A DNA stretch of 60,937 bases from an uncultured Paracoccaceae bacterium (GTDB lineage Bacteria > Pseudomonadota > Alphaproteobacteria > Rhodobacterales > Rhodobacteraceae), in assembly GCA_947492475.1 (NCBI GenBank), contig CANLNM010000013.1, positions 1 to 60,937 of the forward strand, in the 5' to 3' direction. The notes beneath the pieces were generated by a model that was given only the letters and a program-made list of their open reading frames with translations, was not told the origin of the DNA and made no database searches. Positions 9,023 to 18,485 of this stretch are shown piece by piece; position 1 is the first letter of the stretch, and each line of letters begins with the position of its first letter. The position numbers and the translations under genes were made by a program.

Positions 9023-11275
9023 CTATCCAGCCATCGGGCCTTTGCGTTGGTATTCCTCGCCCGCCAAAAAGCTTTGCAATGCGTCAGCACTCATTGGGCG
9101 GGACAGGAGATAGCCTTGCATCATCGTGCAGCCAACTGCGCGGGCCGTGCGAAATTGTTCTTGGGTTTCAATGCCTTCCGCGCAAACCTCAATATTCAGA
9201 GCATGCCCCATTTCGGTAATCGTCGCCAGCAACCTGCGATATTCACGTGACGCAGGCGCGGCCTGAACCAGTGATCGGTCGATTTTGAAACAATGGGGCC
9301 GCAGCCGCAGCAAACTTGTGATCGACGAATATCCGGTTCCAAAATCGTCAATCTCAATCCGAAACCCGCGCTCTTTCAACGCTTCGACATTGTTGGTCAA
9401 CCGGCTGTTCTGATCATCCAAAAAGATAGATTCCAACAGCTCAAACGCGATCCGTGACGGGTCGATGCCCGTAGCATCCACCATATCCATCAAATTGGGG
9501 TCGTTCAGCCGGCGAAACGAAACATTCACCGAAATCTGCGGCACGTTCAGGCCCAGATCATCCCAATGCGCCAGATCCATCGTGGCGCGTTCCAGGATGC
9601 ACTGATCCAAATCGTTTTCGATCTTCAAACTATGCGCCTGCCCCATGAACCCTTTCGGACTCACGATGCCCAAATGCGGATGTTGCCAACGCGCCAGCGC
9701 CTCTACGCCGACCACTTGGCGTCCGTCGCGGGAAAACTGCGGCTGGTAATAAGGGATAATCTGCCCCGCGCTCACAGCCTCTAGCAGTTCATCATTGCGA
9801 TACAAAACCGGGCTGGCGACGGTCTCTTTCTGTTTGGAAAACAGATAGCGGTTGCGCCCGTGTTGTTTGGCCCGATACATCGCGTGATCCGCCTGTGTCA
9901 GCCATTCATCCGGGGTCAAATCCCCGCCCTGCCCTACGTCATGAATGCCCGCTGACAGACCAATCCGATGCTTCATCTTACCGGCCGAAAACGGCGGTTG
10001 CACACAATCGATCAGCCGTTTGGCGGTGTCTTCTAATCGTTCGGATGCGGTTTGATCATCACCCGCTCTGGGCAAACACAAAACCACGAATTCATCCCCG
10101 CCACTGCGCGCCAAAAACGTGTCACTGCCAGCTGCGTCTTTTAGGCGATCTGCCACCTGCACCAACAATTGATCGCCGACCGAATGCCCCATGGAATCGT
10201 TCACGCCCTTAAAGCCGTCCAAATCCATCTGAATAAGCCCCGGAAAATCGGCATCTGACATTTGCCGCAGTTTTCGATCCAAATAGCGGCGATTTGGCAG
10301 CCCTGTCAGGTGATCATGCAGGGCCAGTACCTCAACCTCGCTGCGGGCCTCTTCTAGCTGCTGTTCGCGCCGCTGAAGCGTCAGGATCGTTGCCTGTCGC
10401 TGCAACGACATCCGGTTGGTCATAAACGCCAAGGCGCAAACCGCGCCAACAACTAAGGTGATCAAGACCTGAAAACGCGCGACATGAACCGTACTGCCCC
10501 ATCCGCCGATCGGGCGGGCGTATAATTCCCAGAACCCATTTCGGAACAAAACGCTGGTTGAAACCGGATCATCCCGCAAAACATCAAAGTCCCCGAAAAA
10601 CGGATCTTTGCCAGTGCTGCGATCCCCGACCAAGGCCACCTCTAGCCCTAAATCAGGATCGGTCAGACCCGATTGCGCGTACAGGCTGGGGATATCGATC
10701 ACAAAGGACAGCAACCCCCAAAAGGCATGAGTGTCGTCCTGGGTGGCAAAGACGGGGTAGCGCCCAATAAAGGCAGACCCCCCTTGAACAAGGTTCACAG
10801 GGCCGACAAGCATAAATTCACCCGTGTCGCGCACATGGAACGCATCCTGTCGCTGGGCGTCATTTTGGTTGTAATCCAGCCCAATGGCCGATTGATTTTC
10901 TTCGAATGGATAAACCAGATTCACGACCATGTCTTTCGCCGCACCGACATTGATCACCATATCCAGATGATCAAATACCCGCGCGCTCAACCATTCGAAC
11001 CGACGTTGACCGATATTGGGTTCTACGGACAATGTAGAAACCAACCCATATCCCGCTTGGATTGGGGCGTTCAAACTGCTCTCAATAGAGGTGCTCAATC
11101 GTGCAACCTGTGTGCGCACACGTTCGCGTTCGTTCTGTTGTTCGATGCGCAAATGTTGCTGGTCTGCAAACAGCCCGGCGGTGATCATCGCCATCACCAC
11201 GTACAAAGTTGGCAAATAGCCGCGCCAACCGGCCCTAACATTTGTGTCACTGGACGGTTGCTGCATTATATCCAA
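9023..11275 (-). CDS. Membrane CHASE-GGDEF-EAL cyclic-di-GMP protein
   Basis: A 750-residue protein. An N-terminal membrane segment (about residues 20-40) is followed by a periplasmic CHASE-like sensor region, a second membrane segment near residue 280 and a short coiled coil. The GGDEF domain has an intact SGGDEF active site (LDGFKGVNDSMGH before it), and the EAL domain has intact motifs (VGVEALARW, IDDFGTGYSS, AEGIET). It could therefore both make and break c-di-GMP; which activity dominates cannot be read from sequence. It sits alone between kdgK and the partition genes and is transcribed away from parB's 3' side. A link to surface life on algae is inference. Confidence 0.9.
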   Translation of the reverse strand: MDIMQQPSSDTNVRAGWRGYLPTLYVVMAMITAGLFADQQHLRIEQQNERERVRTQVARLSTSIESSLNAPIQAGYGLVSTLSVEPNIGQRRFEWLSARVFDHLDMVINVGAAKDMVVNLVYPFEENQSAIGLDYNQNDAQRQDAFHVRDTGEFMLVGPVNLVQGGSAFIGRYPVFATQDDTHAFWGLLSFVIDIPSLYAQSGLTDPDLGLEVALVGDRSTGKDPFFGDFDVLRDDPVSTSVLFRNGFWELYARPIGGWGSTVHVARFQVLITLVVGAVCALAFMTNRMSLQRQATILTLQRREQQLEEARSEVEVLALHDHLTGLPNRRYLDRKLRQMSDADFPGLIQMDLDGFKGVNDSMGHSVGDQLLVQVADRLKDAAGSDTFLARSGGDEFVVLCLPRAGDDQTASERLEDTAKRLIDCVQPPFSAGKMKHRIGLSAGIHDVGQGGDLTPDEWLTQADHAMYRAKQHGRNRYLFSKQKETVASPVLYRNDELLEAVSAGQIIPYYQPQFSRDGRQVVGVEALARWQHPHLGIVSPKGFMGQAHSLKIENDLDQCILERATMDLAHWDDLGLNVPQISVNVSFRRLNDPNLMDMVDATGIDPSRIAFELLESIFLDDQNSRLTNNVEALKERGFRIEIDDFGTGYSSITSLLRLRPHCFKIDRSLVQAAPASREYRRLLATITEMGHALNIEVCAEGIETQEQFRTARAVGCTMMQGYLLSRPMSADALQSFLAGEEYQRKGPMAG

Positions 11276-11379
11276 ATCCGAAATTTACACGCCGTCATGC
11301 ATTCATCGAAATTGTTAATAAATTACTAATATCGCGCTTATGAACGTTAAACCCACAGCGTCTTTTTGATCCGATGCTT

Positions 11380-11396
11380 GGTTTCGCGGCGAAACC
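11380..11396. promoter_or_regulatory. Candidate parS site 1 (downstream of parB)
   Basis: GGTTTCGCGGCGAAACC: perfect 8-base arms around one central G. The 15-base core GTTTCGCGGCGAAAC recurs at 12423-12437 and, with one change, at 13967-13981. All three copies seen lie in the parAB region, as expected for ParB-binding centromere sites. Confidence 0.72.
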
Positions 11397-11398
11397 GA

Positions 11399-12499
11399 TT
11401 ATGGCTTCTCCAACAGGGCTTGAATCTCGGCCATCAGGCTTTCCATCAAATCAGCGCTCAAACCCTGCCCTTCCAGGCGCAGAACATGGCCATCTGCGTC
11501 CTCTCCGCGCCGGATGGTGATCCCTGAACTGGTCCGCAAAGGCGATGATTTCTGCCACTTGACCGGGCTGGATTTGGGCCGTGATGGCCGCCCTCCCCGG
11601 CTGTTAACTTTGGGCTGTAATTCGGTTTTCAGAACGGCCGGCTCAACCAACGCCCATTCATTTTCCGGGTCTTCTGCCTCTCGGGCCAATGCTTCTCTCA
11701 GCTCAGATTCCGCCCCAATCCGCAACGCCGCCGCCAACCGCAATCCGCGTTTTTCGGTCAACGCCTCAGGATAGCTTAACAAATCCCCAAGCTCTTCAAA
11801 AATCATCGCAAAGGACCGCACCTTGGATCGTTTTGCCTTTGATGCGCTGGCAAACAAGGTGTTGATCGCCGCCTCGGTGTTGACAAACGCGCCCTGCTGG
11901 GCGGCAATCACAGCAATGCGTCCGCGTTCAAAATGGCTCAGATTGGCGCGAATTTCGTTTTCCTCAACCATCGCCGCAAAGGATTCATCCGCCTCTTTTC
12001 GAGGGCGAATAATCGCGCGAATGGTTTGATATTTCGACTGCCCCGACAGGTCCAGCAACATACGAAACGCCATCAGCCGACGATAGCCCGACACCAGCCC
12101 AAATTGCGTCTCACTGCCTGCGTTTTCCGGCAGCTCAAACACCTCAATCGGCAATCGCAACCCTTGGGCCGCAATAGAGGTGCACAGCTCTTGCATTTCG
12201 CCTTCGTCGAGCAGGCTACGATCCCGGATCATCGCATCCGCATTGATGACGTCCAGTGGGATTTCCGTCATCAAAAGCCCGTCCGTCTGCGCCTGTTTCA
12301 AGCGTTCGGAATCCTGCTTGTGACGTGCCTGTTCAGCACGATCCTCCACCGATCCGGTTTCCAGATGCGCTGCGCTATCAGCCGCCACCTGGGTGATCGG
12401 TGCCACCATGCTCCGGCTTGTGGTTTCGCGGCGAAACTCCTCTTCGATCCGGTTTAAATCGTCAGCGCTTGGGGTCTCTAGCTTTCTCCGCTTAGCCAT
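11399..12499 (-). CDS. parB: Plasmid partition protein ParB
   Basis: A 366-residue ParB/Spo0J-family protein from the ATG at 12499, chosen because AGAGG sits nine bases upstream; an ATG at 12508 is also in frame. The N-terminal domain has the ParB/sulfiredoxin-like core (GLRLPIEVFEL, then the GYRRLMAF and ENEIRANLSHFERGRIA boxes). A helix-turn-helix region follows, then a basic Arg/Ser/Pro-rich linker and a C-terminal segment likely for dimerisation. It overlaps the parA stop by eight bases, so the two are co-translated. It should bind the GTTTCGCGRCGAAAC sites beside and inside the operon. Confidence 0.92.
   Translation of the reverse strand: MAKRRKLETPSADDLNRIEEEFRRETTSRSMVAPITQVAADSAAHLETGSVEDRAEQARHKQDSERLKQAQTDGLLMTEIPLDVINADAMIRDRSLLDEGEMQELCTSIAAQGLRLPIEVFELPENAGSETQFGLVSGYRRLMAFRMLLDLSGQSKYQTIRAIIRPRKEADESFAAMVEENEIRANLSHFERGRIAVIAAQQGAFVNTEAAINTLFASASKAKRSKVRSFAMIFEELGDLLSYPEALTEKRGLRLAAALRIGAESELREALAREAEDPENEWALVEPAVLKTELQPKVNSRGGRPSRPKSSPVKWQKSSPLRTSSGITIRRGEDADGHVLRLEGQGLSADLMESLMAEIQALLEKP
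12423..12437. promoter_or_regulatory. Candidate parS site 2 (inside parB)
   Basis: GTTTCGCGGCGAAAC lies within the 5' coding part of parB. It matches the core of site 1 exactly. A coding-region copy is unlikely to be preserved by chance beside two intergenic copies. Confidence 0.65.
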
Positions 12500-13883
12500 T
12501 TGAACCATCCTCTTCTTGCATCTTCAGATCACGCCACCATGTGCCCAGTACGATCTCTTTGACCTCGGCCCAAGTGCGATCAAATGTTTCACGCCCCCTG
12601 ACATAGGTGTCACGATTAAATTCTCTGTAATCCGCCTCATAGATACCATTTACCTGCTCGCCAGCCTGACCCACCATTGCGGTCATTTCCTGACGATAGG
12701 TTGTGGTAAAATCACCAAAATAGGCCTGAATAACATTGGCCAAATCGGTCTGCTGACTGGCGTCAAATCGCGTGATCAAGGCCCGAACAGCGTCCCATTC
12801 GAACTTAACCTCTGGCAGCCCTGACCGACGTCGCGCGGCGTTTTCGCCATCTTCGACACTGGCAAAGGTCGAGTACAACATGTCAAAAAACCGCCCCGTA
12901 GAGTCGAATTCCAAGAAACTTGCCCCTAACGGCACCAGCAAGATATCCGCAGCGGCCAATGCGTTAATGGTTAAATATCCAAGCGCCGGTGGCGTGTCCA
13001 AAAAGATGATGTCGTAATCATCCAAGATGGTTTCGTTGCTCAACGCATTGGTCAACGCATCCCATAACGGCCAGCTGCGCAATCCCATCCGCCAAACCGG
13101 AATTTGGAACTCGGCCCAGTAAAGATTCAGCTGCGCGCCCAACAGATCAATATTGGGCCAATGGGTGGATTGAATGATGTCGCGCGCGGAGGTTTGCAAC
13201 GATTCCGTCAGCGTTTCGTCAAAGGGCAGGGGGGCCTCGCCAGCTGCGGCGCGAACGGCGTTTTCCGCCTGCAGCGCCTGTGCGTAATCCTTGGCAATCA
13301 AGGGAAAGGCCGTGGACCATTCATCGTCCACCTTGCCCCCCATGATCGATGTCAGTGACCCTTGGCTATCAAGGTCGATCACCAGCACTTTGTATCCGTC
13401 AAGCGCAGCAGACATGGCCAAATGCGCGGTGGTGGTCGTTTTTGATGTCCCGCCTTTGAAATTGCTGACTGCGATCACTTTGGCGGGCAGGCCTTTGGGA
13501 CGCCAAGGCAGGTATTCTTTGTCTGCGGACCCTTCTGCGGCAAAAAACGTCCGTAATTTCAGAACATCTTCTAGCGAATACCACTTCGAATTGCCTTCAC
13601 CGACACCTTGGGGCAAATCCGGGTTCTTTTTCAGCACGCGCCGGAAATGGGCCGGAGCCAATGGGATCAGATATTTGCACACTTCCCAAGTTGAAAATCG
13701 GCGCAGACGTTTTTCTCCGTCCGGGGAATAGCCCCGTTTTGCGAGATCCTCTCGGCCACGTGCGGCAAAGGCCGCTGCTTTCGCGAATCGCGCTGTGTCG
13801 ATAGGATCAGATAACTTTTCCGCAGCTTTCGCCGGGTCGATGTTGAAATACGGCGGTAGGGGCTCTTTGGAGGAAGTCATCAT
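12492..13883 (-). CDS. parA: Plasmid partition ATPase ParA
   Basis: A 463-residue ParA of the long (type Ia) kind. An N-terminal extension of about 130 residues with a DNA-binding helix-turn-helix character (RRFSTWEVCKYL) precedes the ATPase core. The deviant Walker A box is NFKGGTSKTTTTAHLA, and the Walker A' region is VLVIDLDSQGSLT. Walker B is IIFLDTPPALG. The N-terminal domain of such proteins usually represses its own promoter, and an 8-base inverted repeat lies just upstream at 13896-13916. Two adjacent ATGs (13883, 13880) are possible starts. It forms an operon with parB. Confidence 0.93.
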   Translation of the reverse strand: MMTSSKEPLPPYFNIDPAKAAEKLSDPIDTARFAKAAAFAARGREDLAKRGYSPDGEKRLRRFSTWEVCKYLIPLAPAHFRRVLKKNPDLPQGVGEGNSKWYSLEDVLKLRTFFAAEGSADKEYLPWRPKGLPAKVIAVSNFKGGTSKTTTTAHLAMSAALDGYKVLVIDLDSQGSLTSIMGGKVDDEWSTAFPLIAKDYAQALQAENAVRAAAGEAPLPFDETLTESLQTSARDIIQSTHWPNIDLLGAQLNLYWAEFQIPVWRMGLRSWPLWDALTNALSNETILDDYDIIFLDTPPALGYLTINALAAADILLVPLGASFLEFDSTGRFFDMLYSTFASVEDGENAARRRSGLPEVKFEWDAVRALITRFDASQQTDLANVIQAYFGDFTTTYRQEMTAMVGQAGEQVNGIYEADYREFNRDTYVRGRETFDRTWAEVKEIVLGTWWRDLKMQEEDGSNG

Positions 13884-13895
13884 ATTACCTGCGAC

Positions 13896-13916
13896 ATGTT
13901 CTATTGATTAGAACAT
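13896..13916. promoter_or_regulatory. Candidate ParA autorepression operator
   Basis: ATGTTCTA and TAGAACAT form perfect 8-base arms around a 5-base spacer, 13 bases before the parA start. The position and symmetry suit an operator bound by the ParA N-terminal domain. No direct evidence of binding is available. Confidence 0.55.
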
Positions 13917-13966
13917 ATTGTGAAATCTATCGCACATGAAAGGGTAAATATCCGCGCAAGGGGCCT

Positions 13967-13981
13967 GTTTCGCGACGAAAC
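13967..13981. promoter_or_regulatory. Candidate parS site 3 (upstream of parA)
   Basis: GTTTCGCGACGAAAC differs from sites 1 and 2 only at the central A for G and keeps the six-base arms GTTTCG/CGAAAC. It lies between the parA operator and the replication initiator. Confidence 0.65.
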
Positions 13982-14418
13982 CCAAAAGAAATCTGAAATT
14001 GAGCAACAAACAAGTGTTTAATATCTTTAGAATCTTTAAGGACTTTGGATTGGGATATTTAAATTATTTCAATAGATTAGAGGTCGCTTGGTGCCTGAAT
14101 ACGGGACAAAGGGAACCGGTTTACAGGATGAAAGGTGCATGGATACGGGGGGACAAGTGCCGATTCGCGGGGAGAAGGACTCCGGAATACGGTAGGCGCT
14201 TATCTAGGGTCTGTTTCGTGGGTTTTGCGGGATTTTGTAGCATCAACAGTCCTGTATTCGGGTTCCTTAAGCCTACGTGAACTTGGGGTCCTTTGCGTTA
14301 GGGAACCCATATGCGGGATCCGATTGGATGGATATTGGGCACCTGAAGCGCACTTGTTAAGAGGTTCCTTTATTGCCATAATGGGCAAAAGGGCCGCATA
14401 AGGCCATAGAGCAGACCA
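13982..14418 (+). other. Probable replication origin region
   Basis: A non-coding stretch between parA and the initiator gene, transcribed away from each other. The left part (13990-14085) is strongly AT-rich with two ATCTTTA copies, a plausible unwinding element. The right part (14097-14266) carries imperfect repeats built on GAATACGG. There is no convincing DnaA box. The position beside a Rep_3 initiator supports an iteron-type origin. Confidence 0.5.
14097..14266. repeat. Candidate iteron-like repeats
   Basis: Four imperfect copies of GRATACRG: GAATACGGGACAAAGGGAAC at 14097, GGATACGGGGGGACAAGTGC at 14141, GGAATACGGTAGGCGC at 14184, and an inverted copy TCCTGTATTCGGGTTCC at 14250. Spacings are about 42-66 bases, less regular than classic iterons, so the call is tentative. 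Confidence 0.4.
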
Positions 14419-15630
14419 ATGGTGGCAGAATTGGGCGACATCCCAGAGGATATTCCACGCGACAAACTCACCGGTTCCCTCAGACGGGGGGCGGTTAAGA
14501 AACATGTCGCGGCCATTCATGTCTCGGGGAAATTGACTCTATTACAGCGTAAATTGTCCAATGTGCTGTTGTTGAACGCCTATGATACCCTCACCAGTCA
14601 AAGCACATATCGGATCGATGCGCGCACATTGTGCATGATGATCGGGTACAATTCCAACGATATGGATACCCTTAAACAATCGCTGCGGGGGCTGGCCGAA
14701 ACTGTGGCGGAATGGGACATGCTGGATGAAAAGGGCCAGCAGGAATGGGGCGTGTCCAGCCTGCTGAGCTATGCCAAACTAAAAGGCGGCATTTGCGAAT
14801 ATTCCTATTCCCCCGCGCTTGCAGAAAAGCTGAATGACCCCAAAGTGTTTGCGCTGATCAACCTGAATATTCAGCGCAGGTTCACGTCCGGTCATGCGCT
14901 GGCGCTCTATGAAAATTGCTATCGATTTGTGCGCACGGGCAGCACGGGCTGGTGGCCAATGGATCTGTTTCGTCGGTTGATGGGCCTGGACGGATCCGCC
15001 TATTACGAAAGTTACAAACATCTGAACGCCAAGGTGATCAAACCCGCGGTCAGCGAAATTAACAAAACGTCCAACATTATCGTGACGCCTGAAACCCGCA
15101 AAATTGGGCGCACGATTTCGCATATTCGGTTCCGCATCAAAGAGAACCCGCAATTGTCGATCATGAATATCGATGATGGGGCAGGGACCCGGCACAGTGA
15201 TGTATATCGTCAATTGCTTGAGCTCGACGTGTCGGACCGGCTGGCGCAGCAATGGATCAGTGCCCATGGCGAAGAAAAGGTTGCCCAAAAGTTAGATTAT
15301 GTGGGCGCGCGCAAGAACATAAAGAACAAGGTGGGTTATCTGAGTGCCGCTTTGCAGGACGATTACGAAATCGGTGATCCCCAAGACCCCCCGTCAAAGA
15401 CGTCGCAGGCCGACAGCCCGCGCACCAAGCAATTGCGCAAACTGCAATCGGTGATCGCAGCGCGCACCGCGACGCAGCGGGATGCGGATAAGCGACATTT
15501 CCTATCGCGCCTGGATAATGACGCCGCTCGGGCGGATTTTGACAGATTCGGCTGGGTTTCTTCTGTGAATGCGACGGCGATTTTTGAATTTTGGGACTCG
15601 TTGGAGCCCGGATTGTTCGACGATCCCTAA
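14419..15630 (+). CDS. Rep_3-family plasmid replication initiator
   Basis: A 403-residue protein. After about 35 residues it has the initiator winged-helix hallmark KLTLLQRKLSNVLLLNAYD, then a DTLKQSLRGLAETVAEWD segment and RRFTSGHALALYENCYRF, as in Rep_3 (RepB-type) initiators. A second winged-helix region follows (FRRLMGLDGSAYYESYKHL). The C-terminal 100 residues are polar and variable. In Roseobacter plasmids this initiator type occurs with a parAB pair, as here. It should bind the repeats upstream and start replication with host proteins. The start at 14419 is the first ATG in frame; no strong ribosome site was seen. Confidence 0.85.
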   Translation: MVAELGDIPEDIPRDKLTGSLRRGAVKKHVAAIHVSGKLTLLQRKLSNVLLLNAYDTLTSQSTYRIDARTLCMMIGYNSNDMDTLKQSLRGLAETVAEWDMLDEKGQQEWGVSSLLSYAKLKGGICEYSYSPALAEKLNDPKVFALINLNIQRRFTSGHALALYENCYRFVRTGSTGWWPMDLFRRLMGLDGSAYYESYKHLNAKVIKPAVSEINKTSNIIVTPETRKIGRTISHIRFRIKENPQLSIMNIDDGAGTRHSDVYRQLLELDVSDRLAQQWISAHGEEKVAQKLDYVGARKNIKNKVGYLSAALQDDYEIGDPQDPPSKTSQADSPRTKQLRKLQSVIAARTATQRDADKRHFLSRLDNDAARADFDRFGWVSSVNATAIFEFWDSLEPGLFDDP

Positions 15631-15757
15631 GTCACGGTGTCTTTGGTAATATCTTGAATCCATGTGTCAATTCACGTTTCAGGTCACCATTTCCCCCAAT
15701 GCAATAACATATTGAAATGTATAAATTTTTGCGTTTGACTGCCTAATTCTTGATCAC

Positions 15758-15771
15758 TTGACATATGTCAA
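15758..15771. promoter_or_regulatory. FNR/Crp-type box upstream of the nos operon
   Basis: TTGACATATGTCAA is a perfect 14-base palindrome of the form TTGAC-N4-GTCAA, close to the FNR/NNR consensus TTGAT-N4-ATCAA. It lies 39 bases before the first possible start of the nos leader gene, a good place for anaerobic or nitric-oxide-responsive activation. Confidence 0.68.
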
Positions 15772-15809
15772 ATCGCACTTGCGGTTAGGCTCGTATGTAA
15801 AAACCTAAA

Positions 15810-16301
15810 TTGAAAAATGGGTTTTTGGTGAAACGTCCAATCAACATAAAACAAAACAGACCGCGCTTTGGTTGTGCGGTGTTTGGCTATGTGGTTGTGG
15901 CGTTATTTGCGTTGCAAATGGTGCTGCCCTCGGTTGCGGCGGCCCATATGCAGGGGCAATCCGGAAACTGGATCGTTATCTGTGGCGAATTCGGGCCGGA
16001 ACGGATTCAGGTTAGCACCGATGGCCAAGCCATATCTGAAAACACCAATCCGACATTGCCATGCGCCAATTGTGACACATGCCCGGACTGCAATTCTGTG
16101 GCGTCCCGACTGGAACCGGCATTGGCCCAAATCGGTGAACGGCTGGCATCACATTCCGGCGTAAAGTGCATATCGCAAACTGAGTTTTCCGAAAATCCAG
16201 CGCAGTTCTGGGGGCAAAATCGCGGCCCTCCGAAAAGGAACCCTACAGACATGAATTGTGAACTGACCCCGTTTGCGCGACCTGCATTGGCAGGTGTGTG
16301 A
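15810..16301 (+). CDS. Cys-rich exported protein, DUF2946-like, nos leader gene
   Basis: About 163 residues from a TTG at 15810; in-frame TTG (15825) and GTG (15828) are alternatives and none has a clear ribosome site. A hydrophobic N-terminal segment (VFGYVVVALFALQMVLP) suggests export or anchoring. A cluster CANCDTCPDC gives four cysteines in ten residues, and further His and Cys residues suggest a metal site. The hydrophobic head and Cys-rich body resemble small DUF2946 proteins often found near copper genes; this is a tentative match. The stop TGA overlaps the nosR ATG by one base, so it is co-translated with nosR. A role in copper supply to NosZ is inference. Confidence 0.6.
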   Translation: MKNGFLVKRPINIKQNRPRFGCAVFGYVVVALFALQMVLPSVAAAHMQGQSGNWIVICGEFGPERIQVSTDGQAISENTNPTLPCANCDTCPDCNSVASRLEPALAQIGERLASHSGVKCISQTEFSENPAQFWGQNRGPPKRNPTDMNCELTPFARPALAGV

Positions 16302-18475
16302 TGACCGTTTTTCAGTCTCTAACCCGCTTGATTGCTGCTGTTTTGGCTGTCATGGCATTTGCGAACGCAACCGTTGCAGAAACGTTGGCGGATTTCCTGC
16401 CGGACCTGAGCCCCGATGAATTGGTGGCAGGCGCCGACAGTTTTGGCCCCATTCAATCCGACCTGCCCGTCGCCCCGGTGATCCGCGGCGGTGAAACGGT
16501 GGCCTGGGCGTTTTTGACGTCGGACTTTGTCGGGACAACGGGCTATTCCGGCAAACCCATTCACGTGGTGGCCGCGATTGATGCAGATGCGGTTTTAACC
16601 GGCGTTCAACTGGTCAAACATTCCGAACCGATTGTCCTGATTGGCATCCCCAATTCCCGCATGATTGAACTGACCGAAGGCTATCAAGGTCTGGACCTGA
16701 AAGCCGAGGCTGAAACCGGTGGTGGTGCCCATGATCTAGACATCATTTCAGGTGCAACAGTGACGATTATGGTCATTGATGACAGTTTGGTTCGGGCTGG
16801 GATCAAGGTGGCGCGCGCGCTGGGTTTGGGCGGATTGGCCCCGGCCACGGCGCAGGGTCCACGCCGCGAATTGGACATGGCCCAAGACACGACATATGAC
16901 TGGACCACATTGATCGGCGACGGGTCTGTTCGTCGGATGATTTTGGACGTGGGCCAAGTGAACGCCGCGTTCGAAGCGACCGGTGATCAGCGTGCCATTG
17001 ACCGCCCGGAAACCGGTGACGCCACGGACACCTTTATCGACATGAATATGGCCTTGGTTTCGGTGCCATCCGTGGGGCTGTCGCTGCTGGGTGAGGCGGA
17101 ATATCAGAACCTCGTCAATTGGCTGGAACCGGGTGAACAGGCCATTTTGGTTCTGGGCCGCGGATCCTATTCGTTCAAAGGGTCGGGCTATGTGCGCGGT
17201 GGGATTTTTGACCGCATTCAGCTGATCCAAGGCGATCGGGCCGTGCGGTTTTTTGATCGTCAACACCGTCGTTTGGGCGCGTTGGCCACAATCGACAGCC
17301 CTGAGTTTAGCGAATTGGACCTGTTCATAATTCCAGCCGATTCAGAATTTGATCCAGCCGAACCGTTCCGTCTGCAATTGCTGGTGCAGCGATCTGTTGG
17401 CGCGCTGGAACGGGCGTTTATCACCTTTGATCTGGGCTATGGTCTGCCGGAACAATACCTGTTGCCGATGGCGGCCCCCGTGGCGCTGTCAAACGACGCC
17501 GAAGAAGCCGAAGCCAAGGCCGCGTTGTGGAAACGGGTCTGGAAGGACAAGCAGGTCGAAATCGCGATTTTGGGCGCGATGTTGTTTGTGCTGACGGCGA
17601 CGTTCTTTTTCCAATTCCAAGCGACCATGAACGCGCGCGCATTCCTGTGGTTCCGCATGGGGTTCTTAACCTTTACGTTGGTGTTTTTGGGCTGGTACGC
17701 CAATGCGCAATTGTCCGTCGTCAATCTGATGGCGCTGGCGGGCAGTTTGCGCGACGGGTTTAGCTGGGATGCGTTCCTGCTGGATCCGCTGGTGTTCATC
17801 CAATGGTTTGCCATCGCCGCGGCGCTGCTGTTTTGGGGCAGGGGGGCCTATTGCGGCTGGCTGTGCCCGTTTGGCGCATTGCAAGAAATCACCAACCGTA
17901 TCGCGCGTCTGTTTCATGTGCCGCAATGGACGTTGCCATGGGGGCTGCATGAACGCCTATGGCCGATCAAGTATATGATTTTCCTAGGACTTTTTGGGGT
18001 TTCCATGGTGTCGATCCCATTGGCCGAAACCTATGCCGAGGTTGAGCCGTTCAAAACCGCCATCATCCTGAAATTCGTGCGGGATTGGCCGTTTGTGATC
18101 TTTGCGCTGGCGCTGTTGCTGGCCGGGTTGTTCGTGGAACGGTTCTATTGTCGCTACATGTGCCCGCTGGGCGCAGCGCTGGCGATCCCGGCGCGCATCC
18201 GCATGTTTGACTGGCTCAAACGGTACAAAGAATGCGGAAGCCCCTGTCAGATTTGTCGTACCGAGTGTCCGGTTCAAGCCATTCATCCAACCGGTGAAAT
18301 TAACCCAAATGAATGCGTGAACTGCCTGCATTGTCAGGTTCTGTATCAATCCAAGAACACCTGTCCTGTGGTCATAAAACAGGTGAAACGACGGTCCAAG
18401 GTGGGCTCCGCGGACATCACACTTAACCAACCCCCGGCGTCGCATCCGAACGCCAAACGAACAACAGTTTCTTAA
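16301..18475 (+). CDS. nosR: NosR, membrane flavo-iron-sulfur protein for N2O reduction
   Basis: A 724-residue protein from the ATG at 16301; the GTG just before it is less likely. A signal peptide leads to a periplasmic FMN-binding domain whose SGAT motif (about residues 150-153) is the covalent flavin site. A large periplasmic region and about six membrane segments follow. The cytoplasmic tail has NapH-like [12 protein letters not shown] and [10 protein letters not shown] motifs and two 4Fe-4S clusters ([27 protein letters not shown]). It passes electrons towards NosZ and is needed for nos expression in known systems. NosX encoded downstream would attach the FMN. Confidence 0.96.
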   Translation: MTVFQSLTRLIAAVLAVMAFANATVAETLADFLPDLSPDELVAGADSFGPIQSDLPVAPVIRGGETVAWAFLTSDFVGTTGYSGKPIHVVAAIDADAVLTGVQLVKHSEPIVLIGIPNSRMIELTEGYQGLDLKAEAETGGGAHDLDIISGATVTIMVIDDSLVRAGIKVARALGLGGLAPATAQGPRRELDMAQDTTYDWTTLIGDGSVRRMILDVGQVNAAFEATGDQRAIDRPETGDATDTFIDMNMALVSVPSVGLSLLGEAEYQNLVNWLEPGEQAILVLGRGSYSFKGSGYVRGGIFDRIQLIQGDRAVRFFDRQHRRLGALATIDSPEFSELDLFIIPADSEFDPAEPFRLQLLVQRSVGALERAFITFDLGYGLPEQYLLPMAAPVALSNDAEEAEAKAALWKRVWKDKQVEIAILGAMLFVLTATFFFQFQATMNARAFLWFRMGFLTFTLVFLGWYANAQLSVVNLMALAGSLRDGFSWDAFLLDPLVFIQWFAIAAALLFWGRGAYCGWLCPFGALQEITNRIARLFHVPQWTLPWGLHERLWPIKYMIFLGLFGVSMVSIPLAETYAEVEPFKTAIILKFVRDWPFVIFALALLLAGLFVERFYCRYMCPLGAALAIPARIRMFDWLKRYKECGSPCQICRTECPVQAIHPTGEINPNECVNCLHCQVLYQSKNTCPVVIKQVKRRSKVGSADITLNQPPASHPNAKRTTVS

Positions 18476-18485
18476 GGAGGAACTC

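Noticed and set aside
9010-9039. Hairpin GCCCGAT/ATCGGGC as a terminator of kdgK
   Set aside because: Only seven pairs with a 16-base loop and no T run, and it overlaps the end of the convergent gene; too weak to call.
10673-11329. A 218-codon plus-strand frame opposite the CHASE-GGDEF-EAL gene
   Set aside because: Shadow of the membrane sensor gene; no family features.
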